Assembly (NCBI RefSeq): GCF_051014445.1 | Contig: NC_135141.1 | Location: forward strand, 28,295,422 to 28,359,421 | DNA length: 64,000 bases | Reading direction: 5' to 3' | Source: Colletes latitarsis | Taxonomy: Eukaryota; Arthropoda; Insecta; Hymenoptera; Colletidae | Part shown: positions 47,501 through 59,495 of the stretch, one piece after another | Numbering within the stretch: position 1 is the stretch's first letter | Layout of the letters: each line of letters opens with the position of its first letter | The notes under the pieces: generated by a model | The model's input: the letters and a program-made list of their open reading frames with translations, nothing else | Databases searched by the model: none | Told to the model about the DNA's origin: nothing | Made by a program: the position numbers and the translations under genes

Positions 47501-50500
47501 TAAAGAACACCATCCACAGTGCGAATGCTTCAAGCATGTGCTGCATTGCTTGAAAACGGAACACGGTTCAGGACAATGATCCATATCAGGGCTGCGTAGT
47601 ACCAAGCCGCACACGCCACCGGCACAGTAAAGAGGCTGATACGACGGAGAGATGCACTAGAATTTATCAATAAACGAACGTGTAGCATAATGTTCGAATT
47701 ATTTTAGCTTATTTTCTTATTGCAATGAACTTGCTTCGTTAAGTTGCGTCGACCATCTACATTCCCGCCATCCACCCTCGACTCCCGTGCCCTTCAAACA
47801 ACTTTTACAATCTTTATGATCGGCACACCGTTTCTCGCATTGCGTACTTCCAATTTTAATACTCGATTTCTCAAAGACATCATCCGGTACACAGTTCCAA
47901 TCATATACAGGATCACCCGTCACTGCGACTCCCACTTCGGCTAACAACATTAGCAATATGTGTTAAGAATTAATAATAAACGCTGACGTGATTTAAACAG
48001 TTTTCAATACTTACAAGTCTTCGAGACTTGCCTTGTCCAAACGCAACCTTCATCGAGCCTGTTACATTTCTCACAATCGCTTGCTGGGCATTGCCGTTCG
48101 CCGCATTGATTCACATCTGTCACCGATATTTGTCTGATACTGCACTTGTTTAATTCATCGCAATCTTTCTCGAACGGTATGCACGTTCCATTCTGACAAT
48201 TTGTGCACCATTTACATACCGGATCCTCGTTTATGTAGTACGGCCATTCTGCCAAGCATTCGGTACAAGTTTTAAAATTTTGACATTTTCTGCTTGCCAT
48301 CCATTTCGAATCACAGAAGATTCCGTTTGATCGTTGAGCTTGAGTGACATTAATATCGCATCTAATACAAAAATAAGCAGTTGTTCACCACCAAAAGTAA
48401 ATGAGTATACATACAAAAATATTTAATTGCACAGGCTTACCTATCATCCTTATTGACGGATACTTCATTAGAGAAACAAAAAGAAGCATTATTCCCACTG
48501 ATTGTAGTAACAGAACAAAAAGAGCATCCAAAATATTTTCTGCATGTTATTTTATCTGTCCAGAGATTACATAAATCTTCAGGTATATTAATGAGAGTAA
48601 CGTGACTTTTAATTCCCCCATCAAAACCGCCGACAACATACACAGCGTTGGATTCTGGATCAGCATGAGTCATCGCATGAGCATACGCTGGCGGTGGTGG
48701 ACTCCCAATAACTTCCATATCTTTTGTTATTAAACGGATCCATAAATTACACGAATATTTGTAGGCAATCAGTGAATCAGAAGTATTATGCGGATTTTGG
48801 CGACCACCGAATATGACCATGTATTCGTCAGTTGTAACCGCGGAATGAAGGAATCTAGCTTGGGGCTACAATAAAACATTACCATTACGATCATCTTTCG
48901 TTCCTTTGGAACACTAATAAATAAATAAATATATGCCCACCAAACTGTTTCCATCGGTGAGATCATCGTCAAACGGCGGAAGTAGGGACCAAGTGCGAGT
49001 TTTATAGTTCAACGCGTACAATTTGTTCGAGATGAAGGTTCGATTTATTGCGTAAGTATATCCGCCAAAAATATAAAAACTATCCGATTTGCTGTGATAC
49101 ACAGTCGAATGACCATAAACTCCCAATGGTCCGTTTCCAATTGTGTTTATCGTGTTCCAAGTTTCCGTTTCTAAATTAAATTCCCATACTATATCAAGAT
49201 ACCCGTACTTGGGGCTAAATCCCCCGATCAATATCAGACTCTCCGATTCTCCGTTTCTGCGTAAGGTCAACGTATGGCCAGCCAAAGGCGGTGGTTCCCT
49301 TCCCAACTCGTTCTGCATGATTTGCATCCATCTCTGATTCTGCAGACTAAATTTCCAGAAATCGCTCAGTGTATTGTTCGATAATCCTTGAATGTTCTCC
49401 TCTTTCATCGATAAACCACCGTAAACGTATATTTGTTGCCTGCTGTGAACTATCTCGGTCGCATGGAAATATCTACCTTGAGGCATAGAGGCTTCCGAAG
49501 TAGATTCCACGGTGATAGGCATCCACGTGTTGTTTTTAGTATCAAAAAGTCTAATGTCGTTCAAAGGGCCATGGCTAAGAGAATATCCCCCGAACATCCA
49601 CAAACTACCCCTTCTATCGGCAACCAACGTGTGACCGAATCGCGGTAGGGTTTTTCGCAGATGATCCAAGTGATCCGCCAAGTATTCGGAATTGAACAGT
49701 TCGGTAAAAATCAATTGATGCTCTTTGATTATAATCGAACAATCGTGACCGCCGTATCCGGGCGTGCAAACGCAGCGACCATAGCCCTTATCACAAATTC
49801 CTTGCTTTTTGGACGAGGTACAGTTATTAGGGCACAATTCGATGTCGCAATTGATGCCCACGAAACCGGCTTTACACAAGCAATTCCCGCTTCGACATTC
49901 CCGGTTCCCAGGGCAACTATTGCACGTTATTATTATGTAACTTGCATTGAATCCCTCCACCTCGTCCAATTGTTTATAGTGAACGGTGAGAAATCCAGAC
50001 TTGGCTTCCACCGTTACAGGATAATCGGTGCTCTCTGTACAATAAACGCCCAGTAGCTGACTTTGATGACTAGTAGACGACGAGACAAACTCGGGTAGTC
50101 CGTCGTACACGTAAACGCTATTCTCTTGACAGCTAACGTTAATATCGTCGTGTATAGTAAACTGAATTACGCTTTGCGTCCCCGAAAGCATGTTATCCGA
50201 CGAAAGATCCGTCTTTGGGCTGACTATCCAGAGACACTCCCTCGTTGGCGACTCCCCGAAATGACTTTCCCACAGCGACAGCTGCGAGTGTCTGCTACCG
50301 AGGCCTTGCTTGCCAGCTCCTTCGCCCCCGAGCATACCACGCGACATGCAACCGTAATAACACATTCCGCCGTCCCTTGGATCCCCGTAATAGCCCTTCT
50401 TGCAGCGCTGGCACATATCGTCCTGCGTGTTATCGCGACAGAAACACGCGCCGGTTTGTCGGTCGCAGATGCCCAACTCTTTGTTTCCGTGCTCGTTACA

Positions 50501-53500
50501 GTTGCACTTCTTGCATCCAAGCGACGTTGTAGCGTTACCGTAACTACCAGCTTTGCATTCCTCGCAATACTCGCCCGTCGTCCAGTCCTGACATTCGTCG
50601 CAAACACCTGGCCCTAGCACGCAAGTGGAATGATTGTAACAACCGCAATTCGTTCTACAGTCCGGCCCGGTCCAGCCAAGGTAACACTCGCATTTGTAAT
50701 CGGGTGCTTCGCTACAATAACCGTTGATGCACTTCTCGTAGCAAGTTTTCGTGCAATTCTCTTTACCGTCGCCGTTGAAACCTCTTTTACACTGACAGCT
50801 AAAGCTACCGTGAGTATTTGTGCACAATGCGTTTTGATGGCAATCGTGCAGCCCCAAGTCGCATTCGTCGACATCCGGACACTGAGCGTACGCCCAACTT
50901 GATTCGTCAGCCTCTAAGGTGCTATTTTGATACTCGTTAACGACCAAGCTACAATTGACGTGCGGTTGATTAAAATCTCCTTGCACGCATGCTCCTAAAA
51001 TGGGATTCTCCAGGCTGTAACACCAGCCGCAGCTCAACGAATGCAAACAACTGGAACAGTTTGTGTGCCGGCTGCAGCTTTTGCATTGATCGTTGCCCGT
51101 TAGAGACGATCCAGATCTTGACGTTACTCCCATTAGACCGGCTTGATCCATCCATTCCCGGCATAAACCAAATTGATATTCAGACGTGTACACCGAGAAA
51201 GAGAAGCATTCTTGCGTGGCCTCGCACCACACGCACCTTCCACGTTCGTCCAAGCATTGCGTGCAATTTGAGCGCTGTCTACACGGAATTGGACAATGAT
51301 CAAGGTTAACGACAGCGTTAGGTAGTCTACCGATTCTCGCACAACGAGCTTCCTCCGTCCACCACTCGCACAAGTTACTACCGACGCAAGATTCGCAGGA
51401 GATGTAATTTGAACAATTAGCGCAGGCCGAAGGTGTGATGGTTAAATAATGCCATTCGCGAATCGGACTCCCGTCCTCGTCCCATTCCATGTCAGCCACG
51501 CAATGTTCTGTTTCATTGATCGAACGCGAAAGACATTTATTGATAATATCGCACCAGCCACACGAAGAATCGGTTAAACAGTGAAGACAATTTTTATATT
51601 GATGACAAGATCCATTTTGATATGGTTCGAGATATTCGAAAGTGAACACCTTTGGATTCTCGGTTTTCTTATTATGAGTAATCTCCATTTTACTGGCATA
51701 CGCGTAACTTGTAGTCACCATCCGTTTTGACTCAAAATCTAATAAATATCGACCTGGCAACAACATCATTTGATGCCCGTTCGGCCATTTTGTCGGAATG
51801 CACTGTGACGTCTCAGCCGTTAAATTAGCGACTAATTCCTACAAAGATACGATAGATCCCATGTTACAGACATATTTGAACTGTCAAATTAATAAAAGAA
51901 CGAGCAATTTACCAATTCCTGAGGATCGTCGCTTCGCGATACGTGTAGAGTTGCACTATTATAACTGACGCAGATCTTCAAGTGCTCTACCGCGCTGTCC
52001 CAAAAGTACTGCGGCGGTCTAAGGAATCCAATTAATCTAGCAATCATCTCACCACCAAGGGCAGATTCTGTTTTTGCTCCTTGCATAGACGGAACATTAA
52101 AATCGACTGTAGTGGCATTAACTATTGTTACCGAATCTGGTTGACTAAAATTTACCGGAGGTTTATACTTTAAAAATGTTAGCCCCGGCCTTTTATCCAT
52201 TTCTCGACATTCCTCGACTTTTATAATTTCCGTGCCTTTCGGGCCCCACCATCCCGGTATTTGTAACGGTGTATCGTCTCGGAGACCACAGACTCCATAA
52301 TTATCATCTTTGTGATGACAACGCGCATTCTGAACACACCAAGTGCAAGTACCAAGATTTAATTTGTTCGAAACGGACTTTTTCCCGTGGGCAGTTGTGC
52401 CCCAACCTCCACCGGGTTGACCGTGTATTAAACAAGAGTGACAATCTCCAAGTGCAGGACAAACGCCTGGACAGCGAGTTGTTTGGAGATTAGTCGTACA
52501 ATTACTACCGATAGTTCTACCATAACATATCTGAAGTAAATTCAAAGTGTTAAAAAGTAAATGATTATGTTTCGAGGAAAACTGAGTAGGCTTTGTGTAT
52601 TAGGAGGATACCTCGTCTGCTGAGCACCAACCACATTCTGGATTAGCGGCACACTCCATTAGGCTTTTGTGTCTTGAACAGATTTGTTCGGGCTCTATGT
52701 AATCTTCGTCACCCGGTGCGAGCATTGGTGGTAATGTATATGCAAGTAAATCTGCATTTACATTTCCATGATAACCACCAACTAATAACAAAGTGTTTCC
52801 ATTACGTACATCTGCTGCATGCGCGAATACTCCTTGCTGTTTCGGATAACGCGAATCTAAAGATGACGGAACAATAAACGTTTTCAAACACGAACAACCG
52901 AAGTTTTACGCGATCCTTATTTTAAACGTTAAAGTTTTAGGTTACCTTTATCATTCAAGCCTAATACATCGTGGCTTACCCAGGCATGGCAGCCTAGATG
53001 ATAAAGATACATCTGATTATCATAGCAAATTTCCTCTTTATTGTGTCTATGAGAATATCCACCAAATACGACTAAATAATTCCCTGCAAAATTAATAGCC
53101 ATAAAATAATTCTGTATCAAACATGTTTTATGGTAATTTCTTTTAATAGTACCGCGGTTGAAATATGTCACAATACTATTGTAGTTGGGATACTACGTAC
53201 GAAAACATCTAATTACCTATAATATTACAAGTATGAAATGCTCGTTCTCTTGGGACGTAAGTGTCTCTTAGGTGTGCTCTCGGATAGTGAATTTCGGACC
53301 AAACTTTTCTGTCAAGTTGAAATACAAACATTCTATCTGATAATTTACTAAAGCGTGCTACGCTAGCTACTACTCCCCCATAAACTAATAAAGAATTAGT
53401 AGCACGATGGTATACAGTTGAATGTGCAACTACGCGTACGTCTAATTCTTTACCCCCTCGAGGATGTACTTCCTTCCATCTTTCTGTAGTTGCGGTGTCA

Positions 53501-55731
53501 TCAGCTGAAATAAAAATTTAATACAAGATGTTTTCTACCTAAAATAAAATAATATAATTTAATATGTACAAACATAAACTTACATAAATTCAATTTAATT
53601 TTATAAAGACTTGACGAAAATTCGCCATCGACTGTGCTACCGCCGAAAAGATAGATATAATCATTTGCTAAAGTAAGAGTATGTCTCGTTAACTGCGGCG
53701 GATAGAATGGGGAATTTTTAGCCCGCAATGTCCAAATACTCGTATTAACATTATAGTGCCACAGTTCGTTTGACAAAGAACCATCTTGTACTTTTCCACC
53801 ATATATAACAAAACCACCTGCAATTCAAATAAATTGCAAATCGTGTCGTAATATTTTTCTTTTTTATTAGCAATTAGACGCGCAACTGACCATCGTATCT
53901 ACAAGCAGCATGACCGTATCGTGGACTCGGCTTGGGTAATTCGTCGATCGGTAGTTTTGTAGGCTCATCATTGAATGATTCGTCTGTTGTTAGCTTAGGT
54001 TCTTCGATGAAGATATTGTCTCCGATAGGATCTTCGACGCTCTGTTCCTCCCAATTCAATATGTCGCTCTTTGCATTTGAAGTATGAAGGTCACGATAAA
54101 GATCCAAGTTTCCGAGATTTCTGCGATGTCTAACGTAATAAATAGCAAATAAGGTAATATTAAATTAACATTCAATAAATATAAAACGTATTTTATTTTC
54201 ACCTTGTAGTTTGTGCGTATCTGGGCTTTGGATGTCTAGAATGCTTTCTCCTAAGATCATCGTTCCTTTCTATCCTAATTGTACTTTTACTTGTTTCACC
54301 TTTCCTTGCTTCCTGAACTTTTTGTTCGTGTTCTTTATGTTCTGTATTCCTAAATTCTGACCAACCGTGTTGCCCATTTTCTACATGACCATGATTACGC
54401 AAACTAAAAGTATTATTGTTTTTAATACTGTAGAGTACTCTCCAAATGAGCGACGATCTGCGAACACCGTACAATTCTTTTGTGCCTGCACCGATCCGGT
54501 CTAACTCAGTCGCAATGAGCATAGGATCTAAATATTCTGCGGACGAGGTGCCTTCTGTTATAAAAGGATATGTCACGTGTAAGAGATTATATAACATGCT
54601 GTAATTCATATAATTATAATAATAAATGTTGAGTGCTTACCTAATACATTACCATATGCATCTTCCCATTGACTTGTACTAAATTGATAGACTTCCAAAT
54701 CGCTGAGTATGTAATTGAGATCATAGCCGCCAAAAACGTAAAGAGAATCAGTTTCTTTTATATACACTGCTGTATGAGCTGCTCGCGGCCTTAGACCACC
54801 TTCTGAGTGAGAAAGCCAGTACCATCTGTTTGCCATTCACAATATTTAATAATTGCTTCTACAGACTATTTTCATATTTAATGGAATGATATAGTTAATA
54901 ACATACTTGTTGCCTTTTGGATGCGTTTTATGCAATGAGCAAGATTGTCCCGAGTATCCGTTACGGCACTGGCATCGTTTTAAACCACATTCTCCGCCAT
55001 CATTGCAGTTGTTTGGACAAAGAGCTCTAGAACAATCTCTCCCGCCCCAGTCGTTTTCACAAAAACAAGTATTATTGATACATTTTCCATGATTTGTACA
55101 ATTATTTGGACAATTTGTGACTGAAAATTCTGCATGGAAACCATCCAAAACGTAGTTTGTATCACTATACAATAGTATTAACATCTGTAAAAGGAAGAAG
55201 AAATTTATTATTCCACTTTCTAGCGACTGCACAAGTATCTCATCATTTATTTTCAAAGGATCTTACATAACCAGATGATGATGTCACTTGCTGTGGTTCC
55301 GTTTTGCCACTAAAACTACCTAAAAGCGGAGATCTAAAGGAATCTCCATCATAAACAAACACATAATCATAGCTACATTCTGTTCCCATTGTGCGGAAAC
55401 TTAAAGTAATAAATTGGCGACTGCTGTTTGCTGCAAAATATTAAAAATATATCGAATAGATTGAATTGTAAACAACAACAAATGATAAAAAATAAAATTG
55501 TTACGAATATTGGGGATTGTATTTACCTTTTATAAGCCATTCACAATGAGAATCTTGAGTATAATTTGAGCCTAAGGGTCCATCGCTAATGATTCCCCAA
55601 GAATCAGTAAAAACTTTCCTTGTTTTATCACATGGAATTTGTTTTGGAGATGTTTGCGGAGCTAATTCGAAGCCCCGCAATAGGCAACTCCATATAGTAA
55701 TCCATACTGCGGTGGATGAGACCCACCCCAT
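44526..55731 (-). CDS. Megf8: MEGF8, giant CUB/EGF/Kelch/PSI membrane protein
   Basis: MEGF8 is a single-pass membrane protein. In vertebrates it works with the E3 ligase MGRN1 and with MOSMO to remove Smoothened from the surface. The 23 exons give 3042 aa. Bounds: 55731-55527, 55430-55267, 55184-54907, 54825-54641, 54554-54203, 54129-53891, 53817-53584, 53504-53217, 53083-52946, 52856-52612, 52530-51913, 51838-48941, 48865-48441, 48361-48015, 47940-47735, 47656-47377, 47264-47045, 46974-46948, 46840-46525, 46450-46275, 46202-45952, 45638-45451, 45374-44526. Order: signal peptide, CUB, two EGF, Kelch propeller, PSI repeats, calcium-binding EGF (about 1305), laminin EGF, CUB (about 1515), EGF, second Kelch (about 1715-2080), PSI, EGF, laminin EGF, membrane helix (about 2896-2918). 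The doubled CUB-Kelch layout separates it from attractin. The tail motif MAKRPFA corresponds to the MASRPFA of vertebrate MEGF8 and attractin. Confidence 0.95.
46948..46974 (-). other. 27-nt microexon of MEGF8
   Basis: This exon encodes nine residues (reading TPSSFNEFGR across its borders) between the EGF exon ending at 47045 and the laminin-type EGF exon starting at 46840. The acceptor reads TTTTCAG and the donor GTGAGA. It enters and leaves in phase 2, so skipping it would keep the frame. Exon phase on both sides agrees with including it. Confidence 0.7.
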
Positions 55732-58351
55732 TACAATATCTTCACCTCAATGTTGCTTGGTAAAATAAAGCTCATCATCCACGTTCATTGGATTATTTTT
55801 TGAGCAATTATGTTGCGAGGAACTCATATAAAGAGTCATATCTAAAAATACATGCTTTCTATTAATTAAGGATTTATTCCAGAAAAGAATAATTTACTTA
55901 TTAACAGAGATATTACAGCATTTCATGGAAGATTCACAATGAAACCAAATTCAATTTTCTCATCGCACAATGAATTAAAAATTTATAGCGATAAGAACAA
56001 CATATGCAAGAACTATAATAAAACTTTTATTGCCTCTCCAGTAAACCAGTAAACAGCACAGTTAATATAAAAAAAGACAATAGAATACCGATGGTTATGA
56101 TTGTTGTAAGTAGCGTGCAATGAAGTTTATATGTCGTCTTTGTTTATAAAAATATTTATTAATTTGGTACCATGGAAACAACGTGAAATCATTATGATGA
56201 TGTTCAATGTACGTGATGTCAGATTCATACTATGCAATAATAATGCGAGCATCGAGCGTTAGCGTAACGTTTATGCCTGTAACTCTGTACACTTATTGAA
56301 AAAAAGGATATAATACAGTAAATGTCGGTTCACGTGTATTGCACTACGAAACCTATGGCGTTCGACGATGAAAAAATTAAAGGCTGGTTACACTGTTGTC
56401 GGCGAGACAAAGCCGGGAAACATTCTTTAAAGGAATAAATGCGAGAAAATCTCAGCTGCGATTGAATCAAAACATTATGTACGTATACACACATACACGT
56501 CAGAGAAATCTGCACCGTGCTACGCTTTTAGTAGTCGCATTCTCCAAACGCCAATTGTTTTTAAAACATGTATCGCTAATACCGAAATTCAAATATTCTA
56601 CTACAACGCGAACAGCGGCAAAATAAACGTGCTAATACGAACAGACGAGAATTATCGCGTAAACTCTGTTCGGCCTCGCCTGTTGACACCTTGACTACCT
56701 CTGTATACGAGGTCAGGGTGGGGGCTCTTCGACCGCCATTAAGTACCCCCCGTTTCGAACGCGGTCTCGATATTCGAAAGTTTCCAGGGACACTTCGATT
56801 AAAGAAACGTCATACACAGGTGAATAAAATATGCCTTTCAAGTAGCAAATAATAAATAAGTTAATCCATCTTCAACCTCGACTACTCAGAGCTTGAATAA
56901 AATATTCTGTTTAGGACAAACGTTCGAAACGGTATTTGAAAATTCCATTTTATCTGCATTGCCGTGGAATGTAGAATTTATTTTAAACCGCATTTAAATT
57001 TGGATAAAACATTATAAAAATATTTTGCTCGAACGATGGAAAAATAAATTGAAAAATTGTATGCTAGTTTATACTTTTAAAACACGAAATACACAAATTT
57101 AAAATATCTTACGCTAGTGAAAAGAAGGTTAATATCTCGTTAATCGTTCCACTAAATTAAAAATGGATGGTTATTTCATTGAAGGAACGTTGGATTTTTC
57201 ATTTATTAATATTCAAATATACTATGTACAGCTGTTATATGTTTGCAGTTTGGGTAGAAAGGATTGGGTTGTATTTGAAATTTACAGGAAAATGAAGTAC
57301 ATGGTGAGCTGTTTAAGTACACATGGAATAGAAGTATTGCTTTTTTTTATAATTCATTTCGTGATAAGTTTATTAAAAATGTAGTTGCGGAATTACGTCT
57401 TTGAAAAATTTACTTCGTGAATATTCTTCATAAATATTAATAGTTTATCTATTAACTTTTATTTCGAAAATAAATATCCTTACAACAGTAATAGCATTTA
57501 CATCTTTTTTTTATTTTTTTTTTCTAGAATAAGTTACTTAGAAATTACAAATACTGTTTAAATAACTAAGGTGATTTCAATGAATGATTCGATCAATTTT
57601 TAAATTGTAAATTAGCAAAACAGAAAACAAGAAGTACTTCGTTAATATTAATTTGTCTCTCATAAAATCATTAATAATTTATTATATGCACTTGTGAATA
57701 AAAGTGGATAGAAATACATACGGTGCTCTGATCTCAGTATTTATTATATTTAAATTTATTTGTAGCTCATTCGATTATTCGACTTTTGGTAAATTCTTGC
57801 TGTAGTGAGAAATAAATGACCCATAATGCGTTCGCTATATATTAGATTCAATAACTACTTTTAAGTCAGGTACTCTTAGTAATCAAGTTAGAAGCTTCAA
57901 ATGCAAATGCAAAAATATAATTTCTTATTCAGGTTTGTGTACGCGCGTGAATGTTTGTAGAATTTTTACAAAATCGATTGATTGTTGTATTTAGAAATTA
58001 CTTCTTCCGCATTTACTTTATCATTAACAGGGAGAGATAAAAACAGACACGTAATTAGAAATCTGAAATATATATCAAGTTTATCAGTGTACACTCGAAG
58101 ACTGTAACGCATTAACCTATGTGTCGGAATTTGCAAAATTCTACCAATGTATTAATTGTAAACTTATCAAACCGATTAATATCCGTTAACTGGTTTATTA
58201 CAATGCATAGCCTCTATGACAATAGAAAGAATTAGCAACCACCACGCTTTACGCACGGTAATATGTGCAGTTACATCATATGTGGATCCCATAACATATT
58301 TGTGGCATACTTTTTAAACCATCAACAGATATTCTGTATGTTGCCAGAATC
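55732..58351. other. Region between MEGF8 and the small gene at 58.4 kb
   Basis: The first part should contain the MEGF8 promoter and 5' UTR; a CpG-richer stretch lies at about 56640-56800. The rest is AT-rich without a supported exon. A frame at 56396-56626 lacks any recognisable motif. Confidence 0.45.
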
Positions 58352-58777
58352 TTAGCGATTGATACAATCGCTCTCTTCTTTAATCGTATAGCGTCCTACC
58401 AATGCGGTAAAGTGGTATAAATTATCTTCTCTGGTAAAAACTTTGAAAAGATAATCGCGTGCTACTTGTTTTGTCACTGATGCAGTTATTACAAGATTAA
58501 TCGGACATCGGAGTCCAGGACAGAAAAGTTGTACCTATAAAGCGAATGTATGAATTTCAAATGTTTAGGTTGTACTTGTTTTACTAATAAAAAAAAAAAT
58601 GTTATTTTGAATTTTCTAAAATGATTACTATATGCATATAATGAAGTTAATCGTAACAATTACCGTATCACGTAATATGGACGAAAAAGAATCTTCTTTT
58701 CTGTTTATAATTATACCGAGTTTACATTCGCAGATAAAGATACTTTTAACAAAGATCTTTCGGTAAACCTTTTCCAT
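58352..58777 (-). CDS. Unrecognised two-exon small protein, 98 aa
   Basis: Minus-strand exons 58777-58664 (38 codons) and 58534-58352 (60 codons plus TAA) join in phase 0. The donor is ACG|GTAATT and the acceptor CTTTATAG|GTA. The ATG has a favourable context (AAAATGGAA) and itself follows an acceptor-like ATCTTAG, suggesting a non-coding first exon. The protein alternates hydrophobic and charged residues, has four cysteines (C16, C18 and the pair in FCPGLRC), no signal peptide and no clear membrane helix. The C-terminal half, ITASVTKQVARDYLFKVFTR onward, looks like a small folded domain. I do not recognise the family. It lies between MEGF8 and GPCPD1 on the same strand. It could also be the 3' end of a longer gene. 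Confidence 0.55.
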
Positions 58778-59495
58778 TTCTAAGATGTTATATTACAAAT
58801 ATTTTTAAACATAAATAAATGAACGTGACATGTCTTACATACACAAAAAAAATCTGCAGCTTTTTAATTTCAAGCTGTCAGAAGCAATCGTGTTTTCTTT
58901 TGTTTTTTCATACATACTTATAACGTCATAGATTTTTTAAATGTCGCTTAACTGTCAACTGGTTTAAGTTAAATTTTCAATCGATAAAGGAAAAGAATAT
59001 GAAAGGTGATATTTTTTTACGAACTAAGTGAAAATATCGGAGATATTTGTACTAAAAACTTGCAACTCGGGTATTTACCTACCACGAACAAATTAAAAGG
59101 AGTTAAGATTTTTTTCTACAGTCAAAATTATTCCTAATTAAAATTACAACAAAAAAGACTATTAAGTTTTAGGATGTGACATATCGAATGGACAATTAAG
59201 TCGACCGATCGCAGGAATGATAAAATGATGCGAAATGTACAACAAGCGGTCGTCTTTTTGTGCACTATTCTGTGTATAAATTTTGCGTAATGGCCATTAA
59301 GATGATCCGATTTTCTGGATCTTAGGACTGCAGGGAACCTTAATTGTTTAATCCCTTTGATGTAAGTATTATAGTAAATTATGAGTTACAAAACGTTTCC
59401 TTCAGGTTTCTCCTTTTTTCTCGTGATAGATCCTTCTTTAAATAATGTCTTCTGCATCAAAACCAAGGCATAAACGGCTTCTTAAAAGAGAAACA
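58778..59495. other. Gap between the small gene and GPCPD1
   Basis: AT-rich sequence that probably holds the GPCPD1 3' UTR and the 5' end of the small gene. A minus-strand ATG frame starting at 58911 encodes about 25 residues and ends in a stop when spliced to the 58777 exon, so it would be an upstream ORF, not an N-terminus. Confidence 0.4.

Noticed and set aside
50126..50617. Plus-strand frame of 163 codons
   Set aside because: It is antisense to the large MEGF8 exon, whose EGF and laminin-EGF modules are unmistakable on the minus strand.
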